DNA from: Nymphalis io | Taxonomy: Eukaryota; Arthropoda; Insecta; Lepidoptera; Nymphalidae | Direction of reading: 5' to 3' | Assembly (NCBI RefSeq): GCF_905147045.1 | Contig: NC_065894.1 | Span: forward strand, 1,649,501 to 1,713,500 | Length of the DNA: 64,000 nt | Shown here: positions 54,790 through 64,000 of the stretch, piece by piece | How positions within the stretch are numbered: position 1 is the first letter of the stretch | How the letters are laid out: the number at the start of each line of letters is the position of its first letter | The notes under the pieces: generated by a model | What the model was told of the DNA's origin: nothing | Seen by the model: only the letters and a program-made list of their open reading frames with translations | The model's database searches: none | Made by a program: the position numbers and the translations under genes

Positions 54790-54940
54790 ACAATTTATAC
54801 AGACTTTTGGAATTTTGGCTGCTAGCTTCTATATTAATGAAAAAATAAATGTATGTATGTTCGTTCTTTATGCATTCCTAAACCATTGATCCGATTGTGT
54901 TTAGAAGTTGTTTTTGTAGGTTGAAAAAGGTTCCTGATAA
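54790..54940 (+). repeat. Dispersed-repeat remnant
   Basis: GGCTGCTAGCTTCTATATTA, ATGTATGTATGTTCGTTC and CTAAACCATTGATCCGATTG resemble the inner part of a common lepidopteran dispersed repeat (the phrase about adjacent targets and ATTGATCCGATT). No coding sequence. Confidence 0.4.
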
Positions 54941-54945
54941 AAAAG

Positions 54946-55231
54946 TAACAGCCTGTAAATGTCCCACTGCTAGGCTAAGGCCTTCTCTCCTTTTTTGGTT
55001 TGGAGTTTATTGTACCACGCTGCTTCAATGCGGGTTTGTGAAATACACATGTAGCAGAATTTCAGTGAAATTAGACACGGGAGTTTCTTTACGAAGTTTT
55101 CCTTCGCCGTCAAGCAAGAGATGAATAATAAAAACAAATTAAGCACATGAAAATTCACTGGTGCTCGCCCGGGTTGGAGCCCACAATCATGGATTATGAT
55201 TCACGCGTTCTAACCACTAGACCATCTCAGC
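54946..55231 (-). repeat. SINE A, nearly full-length
   Basis: The tail GTAACAGCCTGTAAATGTCC, middle CTGCTTCAATGCGGGTTTGT, B box region GCCCGGGTTGGAGCCC and head TCTAACCACTAGACCATCTC. It has a short deletion in the GAGGAGAAGG part. No clear duplication. Confidence 0.87.
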
Positions 55232-56899
55232 TCATAAAACTAATATATCGGATAAAAAACTAGAATATAATAAAAATATATAATAATACAAAAGTTTTCT
55301 TTATATCTTTGCGCTTCAATAAAAACCGTGCGAAGCCAGAATAGGTAGCTAGTTAAAGAATCTGAGTTCATTTGTTTCTACAGCTTAAACGAATCTATTT
55401 AACATTGTAAAGAATTTCATATTTAAATTCTTCCGCTCGACTGCGTTCATCAGTTTCTGTTACAATACTAGACAATGATTGGTTTATTTAAGCACTACCG
55501 TTGCTTCACGTTTTCAAAGTTAGAGCTTTTATGTATTTCAATTTGTGATTAATGCCATCGGAAGACCGTTTTGAAAATGATAATATATTCAAAATAAAGG
55601 AAGTCGGGGTTGTTTAACGTTAATTGTTTTAATTTTTTTTTTAATGTCACTGTAAGATCGTTGGTTGGGAAGTTTTAAAATATAAATAAAATAAAAACAA
55701 ATTTATTAACATAAGGTGTTAACATTATGACAAAACATCCAGTGGCCTCGCACTAAGTAAGGCCTGGCCTGCGGGTACCAAACACGCTTAAACAGTTGCT
55801 CGGATGATATCCCACCCTCACACATAATGCTTTAATTAAAACTAAACAATATTAATAATATATATAGAAAACACTAATATATACAAAAAAATATCATCGT
55901 ATTATATTATTTTAGCAAAATTCAAGTAGACTAAAATGAACGTAAATAGATACAATATTTTATTTATTTATTTATTAATGATCTCCCACAAAGGATACTA
56001 CACACTTACGAGTACATTACATCGTGGAATAATGTTTTAAAATATGTGTGCTCCTTCAATTAAAGGAGATCACACATAAATAATGACTAAACAGAAATTA
56101 AAAAATATATATTACTTTATGGGGATAACAAATACAAATAAAGTTAACATTCATAAGTGCAAATATGCAGAAAGAGATGTAGCTAGATTCGGCAACTATA
56201 TTCTACCGGTTGTAAATACTTTTGTATACGTAAGTTAATATAAACAATAATAAAAACAATATAAATAATATATAATAAAATAATGTAAACAGTTTTTATT
56301 CTTGTATACAATATAAATTCATGTAAGAATAAAAACATGGGCTAACTAAATAACAATGATGGCACTTTCATTTTTATTCTGCATATTTATTAAAAGGTTT
56401 ACCCTAAAGTAACTTACATCCCAATTATAGAACAAAGTCTTTTATTCAATATAGAAGCATAACACTTGTATTAAATAATATTTCAGACTTAAAATGAAAC
56501 CGGCAAAAGGATCTCAGCGGGAATTTATTTTCCAATTGTTACTTTTTAATTTATATTTTTATTCGCAAAACAATCGTTTGATTCCATAGATGTATTATTT
56601 TCTAAAATACTTTTCATTCTTATCGGTGTTTTATTCAGCATAATTGTTGTTGGATAATTCAGTATTAATTTTATAATTATAAAAGCATTATCTTAAAACA
56701 GCTGCTTATTTCAAAAATGCAAGACATACTGGTCGGAAAAGATTACAATCAGAGGTCTCGGGCCATTACATCAACAAGATCCAATAGATTTCGAGATAGG
56801 TCATCGTAAATAGAAATAGGTCGGATATACCTTCCTCAGAGTGCTCGAACACGTCCTCAAAACGGTTTTGAACTGGAACCACTTAAAATATAAAAAAGA
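55232..56899. other. AT-rich non-coding stretch
   Basis: 55735-55815 is a GC-richer isolated patch (GTGGCCTCGCACTAAGTAAG, GGCCTGGCCTGCGGGTACC) with no match here. 55965-55985 is a (TTTA)n run. Nothing else is recognised. Confidence 0.4.
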
Positions 56900-57835
56900 G
56901 GCGGTCTAAAACAGACATGGTATAGACAGTGGAGGTCTAAAACAAAAAAACCATGGGGGTCGAGAATCAATAAACTCTTTGAAGGCGGCTTGGACTGCTG
57001 CATCGGAGTTGAATTTTTTTCCGCGTAAAAAGTTGTCCAAATTCCAGAAAAAATGGTAATCTGTTGGAGCAAGGTCTGGGGAGTACGGTGGGTGTCGCAG
57101 ACATACCAATTGTAGCTCATCTATCTTAGTAGTTGTTTGTTGTGCAGTGTGTGGTCTTGCGTTGTCGTGAAGCAGCAGTGGCCTACAGCGATTGACCAAT
57201 CTTGGTTGTTTAACAGCTTGTTCTTCCTTCATGGTTTACAGTTGCTGACAATAGATATCTGCCGTAATCGTTTGGCCAGATTTTAGAAAGCTGTAGTCTA
57301 CGACACCGGCGCAAGTCCACCAAACACTCACAAGTAACTTCCCGATTTGATTCAAGTGAATTAATACAGTTTTTTTCACTTACCCCGAAGCCTGCAGCTA
57401 TCTCTGAAGTACTTTGTGATGGATCCGCTTCCACAATAGCCTTTAATTCTTCATTTTCCACTTTTGTCTCCGGCCGTCCGGAACAGGGTTGGTTCTAAAG
57501 GTCGAAATTTCCAGAACGAAAATGTTGAAACCAAAAACGTACCGTGCTTTTTTTTTGCGAGACCAGCGCCGTACACATAATTTCCTTGCTGAGCTGTTTC
57601 TGCAGCACTGGTGCCACGGTAGAACTCGTACTCGTAAATATACCGATATTTCACGTGCGGTTATAAGCGACCCCAAAAAAATAAATGAGAAAAAAACAAA
57701 TGAAATAATGTTTTCAAAACTCAAATGTACCAGCTAAATGAATTTATAAATTTGAATTTGGAATTCTTAACCAAAGAGGAGATATTTCAGGTCAAAGTGG
57801 TCAGTACGACGCTAATTTCATATGTAAGGACCTAA
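56900..57835 (-). mobile_element. Mariner (Tc1/mariner, DD34D), damaged
   Basis: A minus-strand mariner with its 5' inverted-repeat tip at 57835 (TTAGGTCCTTACATATGAAA) next to a TA at 57836-57837. The transposase is broken by an internal deletion and frameshifts and is replaced after SRPPWFF by unrelated sequence, where GTCTAAAACA occurs twice. No 3' inverted repeat is visible, so the element cannot be mobile. A related 5' end lies at 11088. Confidence 0.85.
56906..57654 (-). pseudogene. Mariner transposase remnant
   Basis: In minus-strand order: an N-terminal helix-turn-helix region (EYEFYRGTSAAETAQQ, then KFRPLEPTLFRTAG), the second helix-turn-helix (ENEELKAIVEADPSQSTSEI, AAGFGVSEKNC), a gap in which roughly 85 residues of family sequence, including the first catalytic Asp, are absent, then KSGQTITADIYCQQL, HDNARPHTAQQTTTKIDELQ and PPYSPDLAPTDYHFFWNLDN. 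The second and third acidic residues are Asp of HDN and Asp of PTD, 34 residues apart, which defines the mariner DD34D class. Intact mariner transposases are about 340 residues. Frameshifts separate the three segments. Inactive. Confidence 0.88.
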
Positions 57836-57837
57836 TA

Positions 57838-58301
57838 TTTTTTTAATGTAAGCTGAAAATAAATTTTATATTAACTATATACATTTTACTGGAATGGAAG
57901 CACTGGATAATATTACAATTAAAAAACGTACAGATCATATTCTAAGAAAATGTCGTTTAATAATTTCCTTAAGGACTGCGAGTGGCTGCACGTCTCATGG
58001 GCAAGCGAGTAAAGAAATTCAATGACAGGGAACTTGAACTCTAAGCTGCTTAATTAAATAAAAATAGAAGTTGGGCGGAAAAAGTTTGTTAGTGGGTTTG
58101 TACGAACAGATCACTGCATTTTTTTTAGGATATGTAGAGGATAGACGGCCCACATATATAATAAATGTTTTATATATATATAGTATAATGAAAAAAAGGT
58201 GGACTGGGATAAATTCCTTCTCCATTGTTTCCTTCAAAATTACTGTTTTATTCAATTTCAAAGGCAATTTGCACGAACCCTGTCGCTTGCAATGCAATGG
58301 T
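57838..58301. other. AT-rich non-coding stretch
   Basis: No repeat recognised. Two overlapping frames (58019-58414 minus and 58071-58337 plus) extend across homopolymer runs and lack recognisable domains. Confidence 0.4.
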
Positions 58302-58627
58302 TTTTTTTTTTTTGTCTTTTTTTTTTTTATAGAATAGGAAGGTGGACGAGCATATGGGCCACCTGATGGTAAGTGGTCACCAAACGCCCTTAGACATTGG
58401 CTAAGAAATGTCAACCATCGCTTATAGCCAATGCGCCACCAACCTTGGGAACTAAGATTTTATGTCCCTTGTGCCTGTAATTACACTGGCTTACTCACCC
58501 TTCAAACCGGAACACAACAATATCAAGTATTGCTGTTTTGCGGTAGAATATTTGATGAGTGGGTGGTACCTACCCAGACGAGCTTGCACAAAGCCCTACC
58601 ACCAGTGCACAAAGCCCTACCACCAGT
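58302..58627 (-). repeat. Repeat B, full-length, with a duplicated 5' end
   Basis: Minus-strand copy from T-runs (58302-58330) through CCACCTGATGGTAAGTGGT (58359-58377) and CCTTGTGCCTGTAATTACAC to the 5' end. The last 21 bp (GCACAAAGCCCTACCACCAG plus T) occur twice head-to-tail at 58586-58606 and 58607-58627. Confidence 0.92.
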
Positions 58628-58757
58628 ATGGTATGTTGGTATATATATTGGTACGTTGTAATCAATTAACATCCTGTATTCATTTTATAATAAAAACGAT
58701 ACATAATAAAGATTATACAAACACAGGCATTATTTCTTATTTTAATATGTTCTTTAG

Positions 58758-61700
58758 GGGTATAGTGGGGAGCCTAGTGTGAATACTTTCGGGGCTTCAC
58801 CAGCCGGCCCATAACGGGCGGTGTGGCTTCGCTAATCACAGGCTTTCTGCAATCTCTCACCAGTGGCTCCAAGAAGCTGTAGTGCATGCAGCGGCCACAC
58901 CCTGGTAACTGCGTTGGCTCGCGGGCTAAACCTGGTTGAGGGGGGTTTACCAGAATGGTGGACCTACAAGCGGATCCTTCTCGCTTAATGCATAAAGTCT
59001 ACGTCGGCGGGGAAGGCAACCCAACACAGATATGCAATCGGGCTTGATGGAACTGGCGAGGTAGCTAGGCAAGGTGGACGGCCCAGGGCGACAGCAGAAC
59101 GCACACAGTTACTGTCGGCCAGACACATCATCGGATCCTTCCTCCAGTCGTAGCGGTTTCCCGTTCTACTGGATCAAGGAAGGGGAAGACGAGGTTTTGC
59201 ACCTGCGTTTTGCGCGTACGCTTGTGCACTGAAATATCTCCTGCGTAACTGACTGCTTCCGTATATGGAATCCGATATCGATAAAGTCCTGTGGCGATGG
59301 GTCAAGGTGGAGAGGTCCGGTTTGATGCAATCCGGGCTTTGTCTGAGGCTCTGGGGGTGTGTAACACCGTGCTTGCTCTTGCTCTGCATAGGGGAGACAG
59401 AGTAAACCCAAAAGCACCTGGAGTAACAAAGCGTCCCTATTTAGGGAGGCACTGCTTTCCCCGCTCAGCCGGGGAGGGGGCTAGAAAAGGTGCCCTAAAC
59501 AAAAGCTCTTCCCAGTCATTTTTTTTTGAGGGTAGTAACCACGGTTACCTTCGCATCCTTCAATTTCGTGGTCGACGTTACAGAAAACAAAAAATAAAAA
59601 CACCTACACTAACATTCGGCGCGTGGAACGTGCGAACATTCCTTGACCGTGATGACAATGCTTGCCCGGAACGGAAACGGCAGTTTTCCGTTCTGATCGA
59701 ACGAACTGAAAGAACCGGTGATGTTGAAGCTGATTGGGGTGCCCTGTCTTCTAAAATATTAGATATTGTCACTGCTACTATGGTTCTAAAAGTCCACAAG
59801 AACGAGAACTGGTATGATGAGAATGACGGAGTTCTTACTGAGGTAATTGACAAGCATCGGCGTCTTTTACAAGTGCTTAGCAGAACACAGCCAGGCCAAG
59901 GCGTATTGGGGATCAAGCAAGGTGACGTGGAGCTGCGAAAGCTATCTCGAGAGATTAAGGACAAGTGGTGGCGGGACAAAGCGCGTCAAGTGCAGTGGCT
60001 TGCTGACACTAATCAGCTAGGAAAGTTCTACAGTGAGGTTCGAAAGTTGCTCGGTACATCCCACTTGAGAAAAGTGCCACTTCGTCCAGCATCTGGCGAT
60101 AGGCTTCTTAAAAGCAGGGAGGAAATACTTAGGCGTTGGGCAGAACACTTTAACTTCCTGCTCAATGTAGACCGAACATTTAATCTGGAATACATTTATT
60201 CCTTACCTCAGCTGCCTACTTTTATCAAGCTGGATGAGCCGCTGTCACGTGATGAGGTTGTTTCAGCCATCAGACAGCAACAGAATAAGCGCGCGGTTGG
60301 CATAGACTTTATACCGGGAGAACTACTCAAATACGGTGGTGATAAGTTGCATTCGGCTCTATGGGAACTTTTTACCCATATTTGGGAAAAAGAACAAGTC
60401 CCTGATACGTTCAAAGTATCTATCATCAGGGAACTGTATAAGGGAAAGGGGAACCGTTCTCCAGAAGTCCTCGCCAGAATTCTTTTAAGCCGTCTTACAG
60501 AACTTTCGGAAAAGATTTTGTCTGAAACAAAGTTTGGCTTCCGACATGACCGGGGTACATGTGAGGCTATCTTCTCAGTGCGTCAACTGCAAGAGAAAAG
60601 CAGAGAGCAGGGTCGTAACATGTTTCTTTGCTTTGTCGACCTTGAGAAGGCATTTGATAGGGTGCCTCGTGAAGCTTTTTGGACTGCGCTAGGAAAATTG
60701 GGATGCACGGAGAAGTTTGTGCGACTAGTGAGACTACTGCATGACGGAATGAGGAGCTGCGTCACTATTGACAGTGAACAGTCGGACTTCTTCCCCGTTA
60801 CCTGTGGGGTAAAGCAAGGAGGCGTGCTGGCGCCCACACTGTTTGCCCTGTACTTTGCAGATGTAGTCCGCGATGTCCTACAGACGACTCCCGACGGAGT
60901 TCGCGTCCATTTCCGCACTGATGGCAGTCTTTTCCATTTAGGCAGGTTAAAGGCTCGAACAAAAGTGTCTCACGCAATGTTTACTGAGATCACTTATGCG
61001 GATGTCTTATGTTTTGTGGCAGAATCCCCAGACGGCCTGCAAAAGCTCATGTCCGAGTTTCATGTGTCCTGCCGCAAATTTGGCCTAAAGATCAGTGTCA
61101 AAAAGACAGAAGTAATGTCTTTGGATATCCACGGCCGTGAAACATTGGTCATCAAACTTGGAGATGACGTACTAAAGCAGGTCGATCAGTTTCGTTACTT
61201 AGGGAGCACTGTTATATCCAAGTGCAAATTAGATGCCGAAATCAACAGCAGGATCGGTGCTGCAGCCGCGGCATTCGGCAAACTGAATACCAAAGTCTTC
61301 CGCTCACATGACCTAAAACTGGCTACCAAAATTTCTGTATATATGGCGGTCGTGCTTCCTAATATTCTATACTCTGCCGAAACCTGGACCGTGTACCGAG
61401 ATCATATTCGCACATTAGACCGCTTCTACCTTAAATGCCTACGCAAAATCTTGAATATCCAGTGGTCTGATCGTGTGCGGAATTCAGAAGTGCTGGGAAG
61501 AGCTAATGTAGGTGGCATTGAAGCTTACCTTATGCGGCGACAACTTCGTTGGTGTGGTCACTTACGACGAACTTAAGGAAGGCAAGCGTAAGCATGGCGG
61601 ACAACTCCTTAGATACAAAGATATGCTTAAGCGGCACATGAAAAGGTGCAATATAAAAACCGCGCAGTGGGAGCAGCAGGCCGCCAACAGGGAACAATGG

Positions 61701-61962
61701 ATATCCACTATTAAAGCGAGGATCCAAGAATTTGAAGTGAGTCGCATCGCTGAGCTTGATGCAATACGCGACCAGTTGAAAGCCCGACCAACCGCGGCAA
61801 TCAACTACAACTATATCAATGGAGTGCTCACATGCCCACTATGCGCGAGGATCATCAGCAAGAAGATTGGCTACATGAGCCACTTACGAGCACATGAACG
61901 ACACCATGCAGGGAGTTGAAGCGGTCGCCGTGGCGGAAATCGGTCGGGAGAGTATTATTATT
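58758..61962 (+). mobile_element. LINE with both ends and a 13-bp TSD, internally deleted
   Basis: Flanked by ATATGTTCTTTAG at 58745-58757 and 61963-61975. It has a GC-rich 5' region of about 850 bp (to 59610), the remains of ORF2 (59611-61919) and a very short 3' end (GGTCGCCGTGGCGGAAATCG then GTCGGGAGAG) running into (ATT)n. Its 3' end equals that of SINE C. A stretch of the 5' region (about 59136-59252) is homologous to the SINE C body. Internal deletions remove most of the endonuclease and part of the reverse transcriptase. Confidence 0.88.
59291..61919 (+). pseudogene. LINE ORF2: APE-type endonuclease remnant, reverse transcriptase, C2H2 finger
   Basis: An open frame of 761 codons (59291-61576). 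It passes from the 5' region into LTFGAWNVRTFLDRDDNACP, the N-terminal motif of apurinic-like endonucleases, then after about 15 residues jumps to the linker before the reverse transcriptase, so nearly the whole endonuclease is deleted in frame. Reverse transcriptase: ELYKGKGNRSPEVLARILLS (a dozen residues around RGISLL lost), FVDLEKAFDRVP (from 60632), CGVKQGGVLAPTLFALYF and YADV at 60995-61006, where YADD is required. Near 61560 another deletion after RWCGH shifts the frame. The second part (to 61919) has YDELKEGKRKHGG and the C2H2 finger CPLCARIISKKIGYMSHLRA plus HERHH. Cannot be active. Confidence 0.88.
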
Positions 61963-61975
61963 ATATGTTCTTTAG

Positions 61976-62356
61976 AAAAAAAGTGGTGCTGAATTGTGAA
62001 ACGTTAAAACTGACCTACGGAATGAAATTCTATTTAATCGACTGCCAAAAATTATAGAAGTGTAATGTTTTTAGAGTTCATGTATATTTGTGCGTTTGTT
62101 TATGCAACGATAGATGTTAAACATCTAAACAGATATGGTACCCCATATGTTTAGAATTCTTACATCACCTCGAGTGGAACTGGCTACATTTTCAGTTTTT
62201 TCTTTAGTTTTTACGCAGGGCAGTCGTGTTTTAGTTAATTTTTGGTATTGTCGTAATTAGTTATTTTAATATCAGATTACACTTAACGATATGACATTTA
62301 ACGATTATGTTTAACGGTTAATTTATGTTTATTCTTAATACATAACTATAGCAGTT
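61976..62356. other. AT-rich non-coding stretch
   Basis: No gene or repeat recognised. Confidence 0.4.
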
Positions 62357-62545
62357 TTTTATTTTATAGACAGGTGGACGAGCAAATGGGACACCTGATG
62401 GTCAGTTGTCACCACCGCCCATAGATCTTGGAATCTGAGATGTTATGTCCCTTGTGCCTGTAGTTACACTGGCTCACTCACCCTTCAAACCGGAACGCAA
62501 CAATAGGAAGTATTGCTGCTTAGAGGCAGAGTATCTGAGTATCCA
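62357..62545 (-). repeat. Repeat B, diverged
   Basis: ATAGACAGGTGGACGAGCAA, GACACCTGATGGTCAGTTGT, GATGTTATGTCCCTTGTGCC and CACCCTTCAAACCGGAACGC match the family on the minus strand. It has a deletion in the middle, and the 5' end is missing. Confidence 0.85.
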
Positions 62546-62955
62546 GTAAGATATAGAATAGAAATAATGAAAACTAATTATTCATGTTTAATGAAAATAT
62601 TAAAATATTATGTATGTCAAGCTTAAATTATTTCTAAAGATAGGCTTTTGAAATTTAGTCTTATAAGTTAGTCACAAGTCCAATGAGGTAGTAAATGGTA
62701 TCATAAATATAAGGTACAATTTGTAATTATTACACGTATATTATGCATACAAATGAAGTATGAATTAGGGTGATTAGCATAAACCCCTATTCAATTACTT
62801 CGATGGATTAAGATATTCGTACTTCGCAAGTAATCCAATTTGATAAGCAACTCAGCCCAATATTGGCAGAAAACTGACAATTATATTATAGCAATCTAAT
62901 AATTCTCATAATACATTATCGGCCTTACTTATACAGTTAAACAATACATTTAACA
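62546..62955. other. AT-rich non-coding stretch
   Basis: No gene or repeat recognised. Confidence 0.4.
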
Positions 62956-63336
62956 GTAATAATAATAATAATCCAGGACGATTTCGGCCTTGGCACCCAA
63001 TCTCAAGAGGGATTAGCCAACAGCGCAGGATATATTATAGGATATATAGGGAACAAGTGTGTGCGCAAGCATAGGTGCACTCTCTATTCCCTTACTCTCA
63101 TAATCAGATTGGACGGCAACCCAACATGACTGGAAAGAGTTCAGGCGCAGGACCAACGGCTTTACGTACTTTCCGAGGCACGGGAGTGTACACACTTTCA
63201 ACTTCTAGACTCCAGGCTGCTACTGAGAATTTTCTAATAAAAAACCCAAAAACTTTTTATTAGTTTGACCTGGGAATTGAACCCAGGACCTCCGGGTCTG
63301 CGGCCTTACATCAAGCCACTAGACAAACAAGGCAGT
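62956..63336 (-). repeat. SINE C, full-length
   Basis: Minus-strand copy: the AAT-repeat tail at 62956-62972, the 3' end complement GACGATTTCGGCCTTGGC, TGTGTGCGCAAGCATAGGTG, CAGGACCAACGGCTTTACGT, B box complement GGGAATTGAACCC and the head ACAAACAAGGCAGT at 63323-63336. ATTTAACA at 62948-62955 and 63347-63354 may be a short duplication with a 10-bp spacer on the head side. Confidence 0.9.
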
Positions 63337-64000
63337 CAATGTATGTATTTAACATTACATGCTATATATATCATGAATAATTAGAATCAGATACACGACA
63401 CGTGCGATAGATATTTTCTTTCGATTTATTCCTGTAACGTGAACATTCAATGCTTACGTGAATAAATAATATTTTTGATTTTAAGTTGTATTGACGAAGA
63501 CTGCGATACCGACCGATACGATTGAGTCCATGACTAAGACGTTGGCAAAAACCGGTTTAAGCTAGTTTCAGACTTAATACTGTACACAACAAGATTTTTA
63601 TTGTTTTATTATATGTATAGATAATAATAAAATTGAATTTCCGCGTCACTGTCCTCTCCAACAAAGTAACGGATACAATAACATGTATTAATAGAAAATC
63701 CACTATTTGACGGAGCTTGAATCGAAACCAAATTGAACGATATATCCAAAGTAAATAAACAATTTGCACACACAGCATATTCACTTCACTTTACTGATTA
63801 AACATCAACACTGTTCCCAAATTAATTGTCTTGTTTTCTTTGTGAGCGGTCATTTGCAATTCAAATGTAGGCAAGTGGCATCTTGTCCAAACTTGTCGTC
63901 GAGACGAATTCATAGGACCTCACCCCACTAATCAGAAGTTTACCTCTTTGATTTTATATTGGTTGACTGGTGATTTGTATTAATTTCGTACGTTGAGGCA
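63337..64000. other. AT-rich non-coding stretch to the window end
   Basis: No repeat or gene recognised. A 75-codon minus-strand frame (63557-63784) has no recognisable domain. Confidence 0.4.

Noticed and set aside
58019..58414. 131-codon Lys-rich frame
   Set aside because: Crosses a homopolymer and repeat B; no domain.
59291..59610. Host protein fused to the LINE frame
   Set aside because: The first 100 or so codons are in-frame reading of the LINE 5' region within the 13-bp duplications; no recognisable domain.
1..64000. Telomeric repeats, rDNA, endogenous virus or LTR retrotransposon
   Set aside because: No TTAGG array, rRNA segment, viral gene, protease/integrase motif or long terminal repeats seen on either strand.

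Overview
The window looks like gene-poor, AT-rich nuclear DNA of a butterfly or moth (Lepidoptera). Four things point there. tRNA-headed SINEs of lepidopteran type recur every few kb. One reverse transcriptase closely resembles the RTE-clade elements I remember from Heliconius (HmRTE-like). A DD34D mariner is present. Several generic lepidopteran dispersed repeat tails occur. I see no complete host gene, no rRNA, no functional tRNA, no CRISPR array, and nothing bacterial or viral. Species identification is inference; no database was searched.

Almost everything recognisable is a retroelement. I use working names for the dispersed families. SINE A is about 290 bp, with head GAGATGGCC..GTGGTTAG, B box GGTTCAAACCC and tail ending in repeated GTTACT. 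Repeat B is about 280 bp; it starts near GGTGGTAGGGCTTTGTGCAAG and ends ACCACTTACCATCAGGTGG..ATAAAA. SINE C is about 370 bp, with head TGCCTCGTTGGTCTAGTGGC and an (ATT)n tail. SINE D is about 260 bp, with head GGTTGGCGTGGTTGGTAG and an (ATT)n tail. Repeats E and F are shorter dispersed pieces.

Layout: 1.3-2.2 kb is a hexamer-phased minisatellite. 0-15 kb is otherwise scattered SINEs, R1-like LINE debris and one mariner end. 15.4-18 kb is a three-layer nest (SINE A split by a LINE, whose AT-rich tail is split by a SINE D). 20.9-21.5 kb is the 3' end of a CR1/Jockey-like LINE, with a perfect 45-bp hairpin just beyond. 23-43 kb is non-coding DNA with many SINEs. 43.5-45.7 kb is a young 5'-truncated RTE element with target-site duplications (TSDs); about 70 bp downstream lies a GC-rich 41-bp segment bounded by good splice signals, a candidate host micro-exon. 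53-54.4 kb is an R1-clade LINE tail with TSDs. 56.9-57.8 kb is a broken mariner. 58.8-62.0 kb is a LINE with intact ends and TSDs but internal deletions.

The parts connect through retrotransposition. SINE C shares its 3' end with the 58.8-kb LINE and also resembles that LINE's 5' region. Repeat B shares its 3' end with the CR1/Jockey-like LINE at 20.9 kb. These look like SINE/LINE parasite-host pairs present in one window. Non-repeat, CpG-containing islands and three possible isolated exons suggest that the window may lie in or near long introns of host genes, but that is inference. I found no convincing new functional system; the most interesting signals are the LINE/SINE architecture, the candidate exons and the hairpin.
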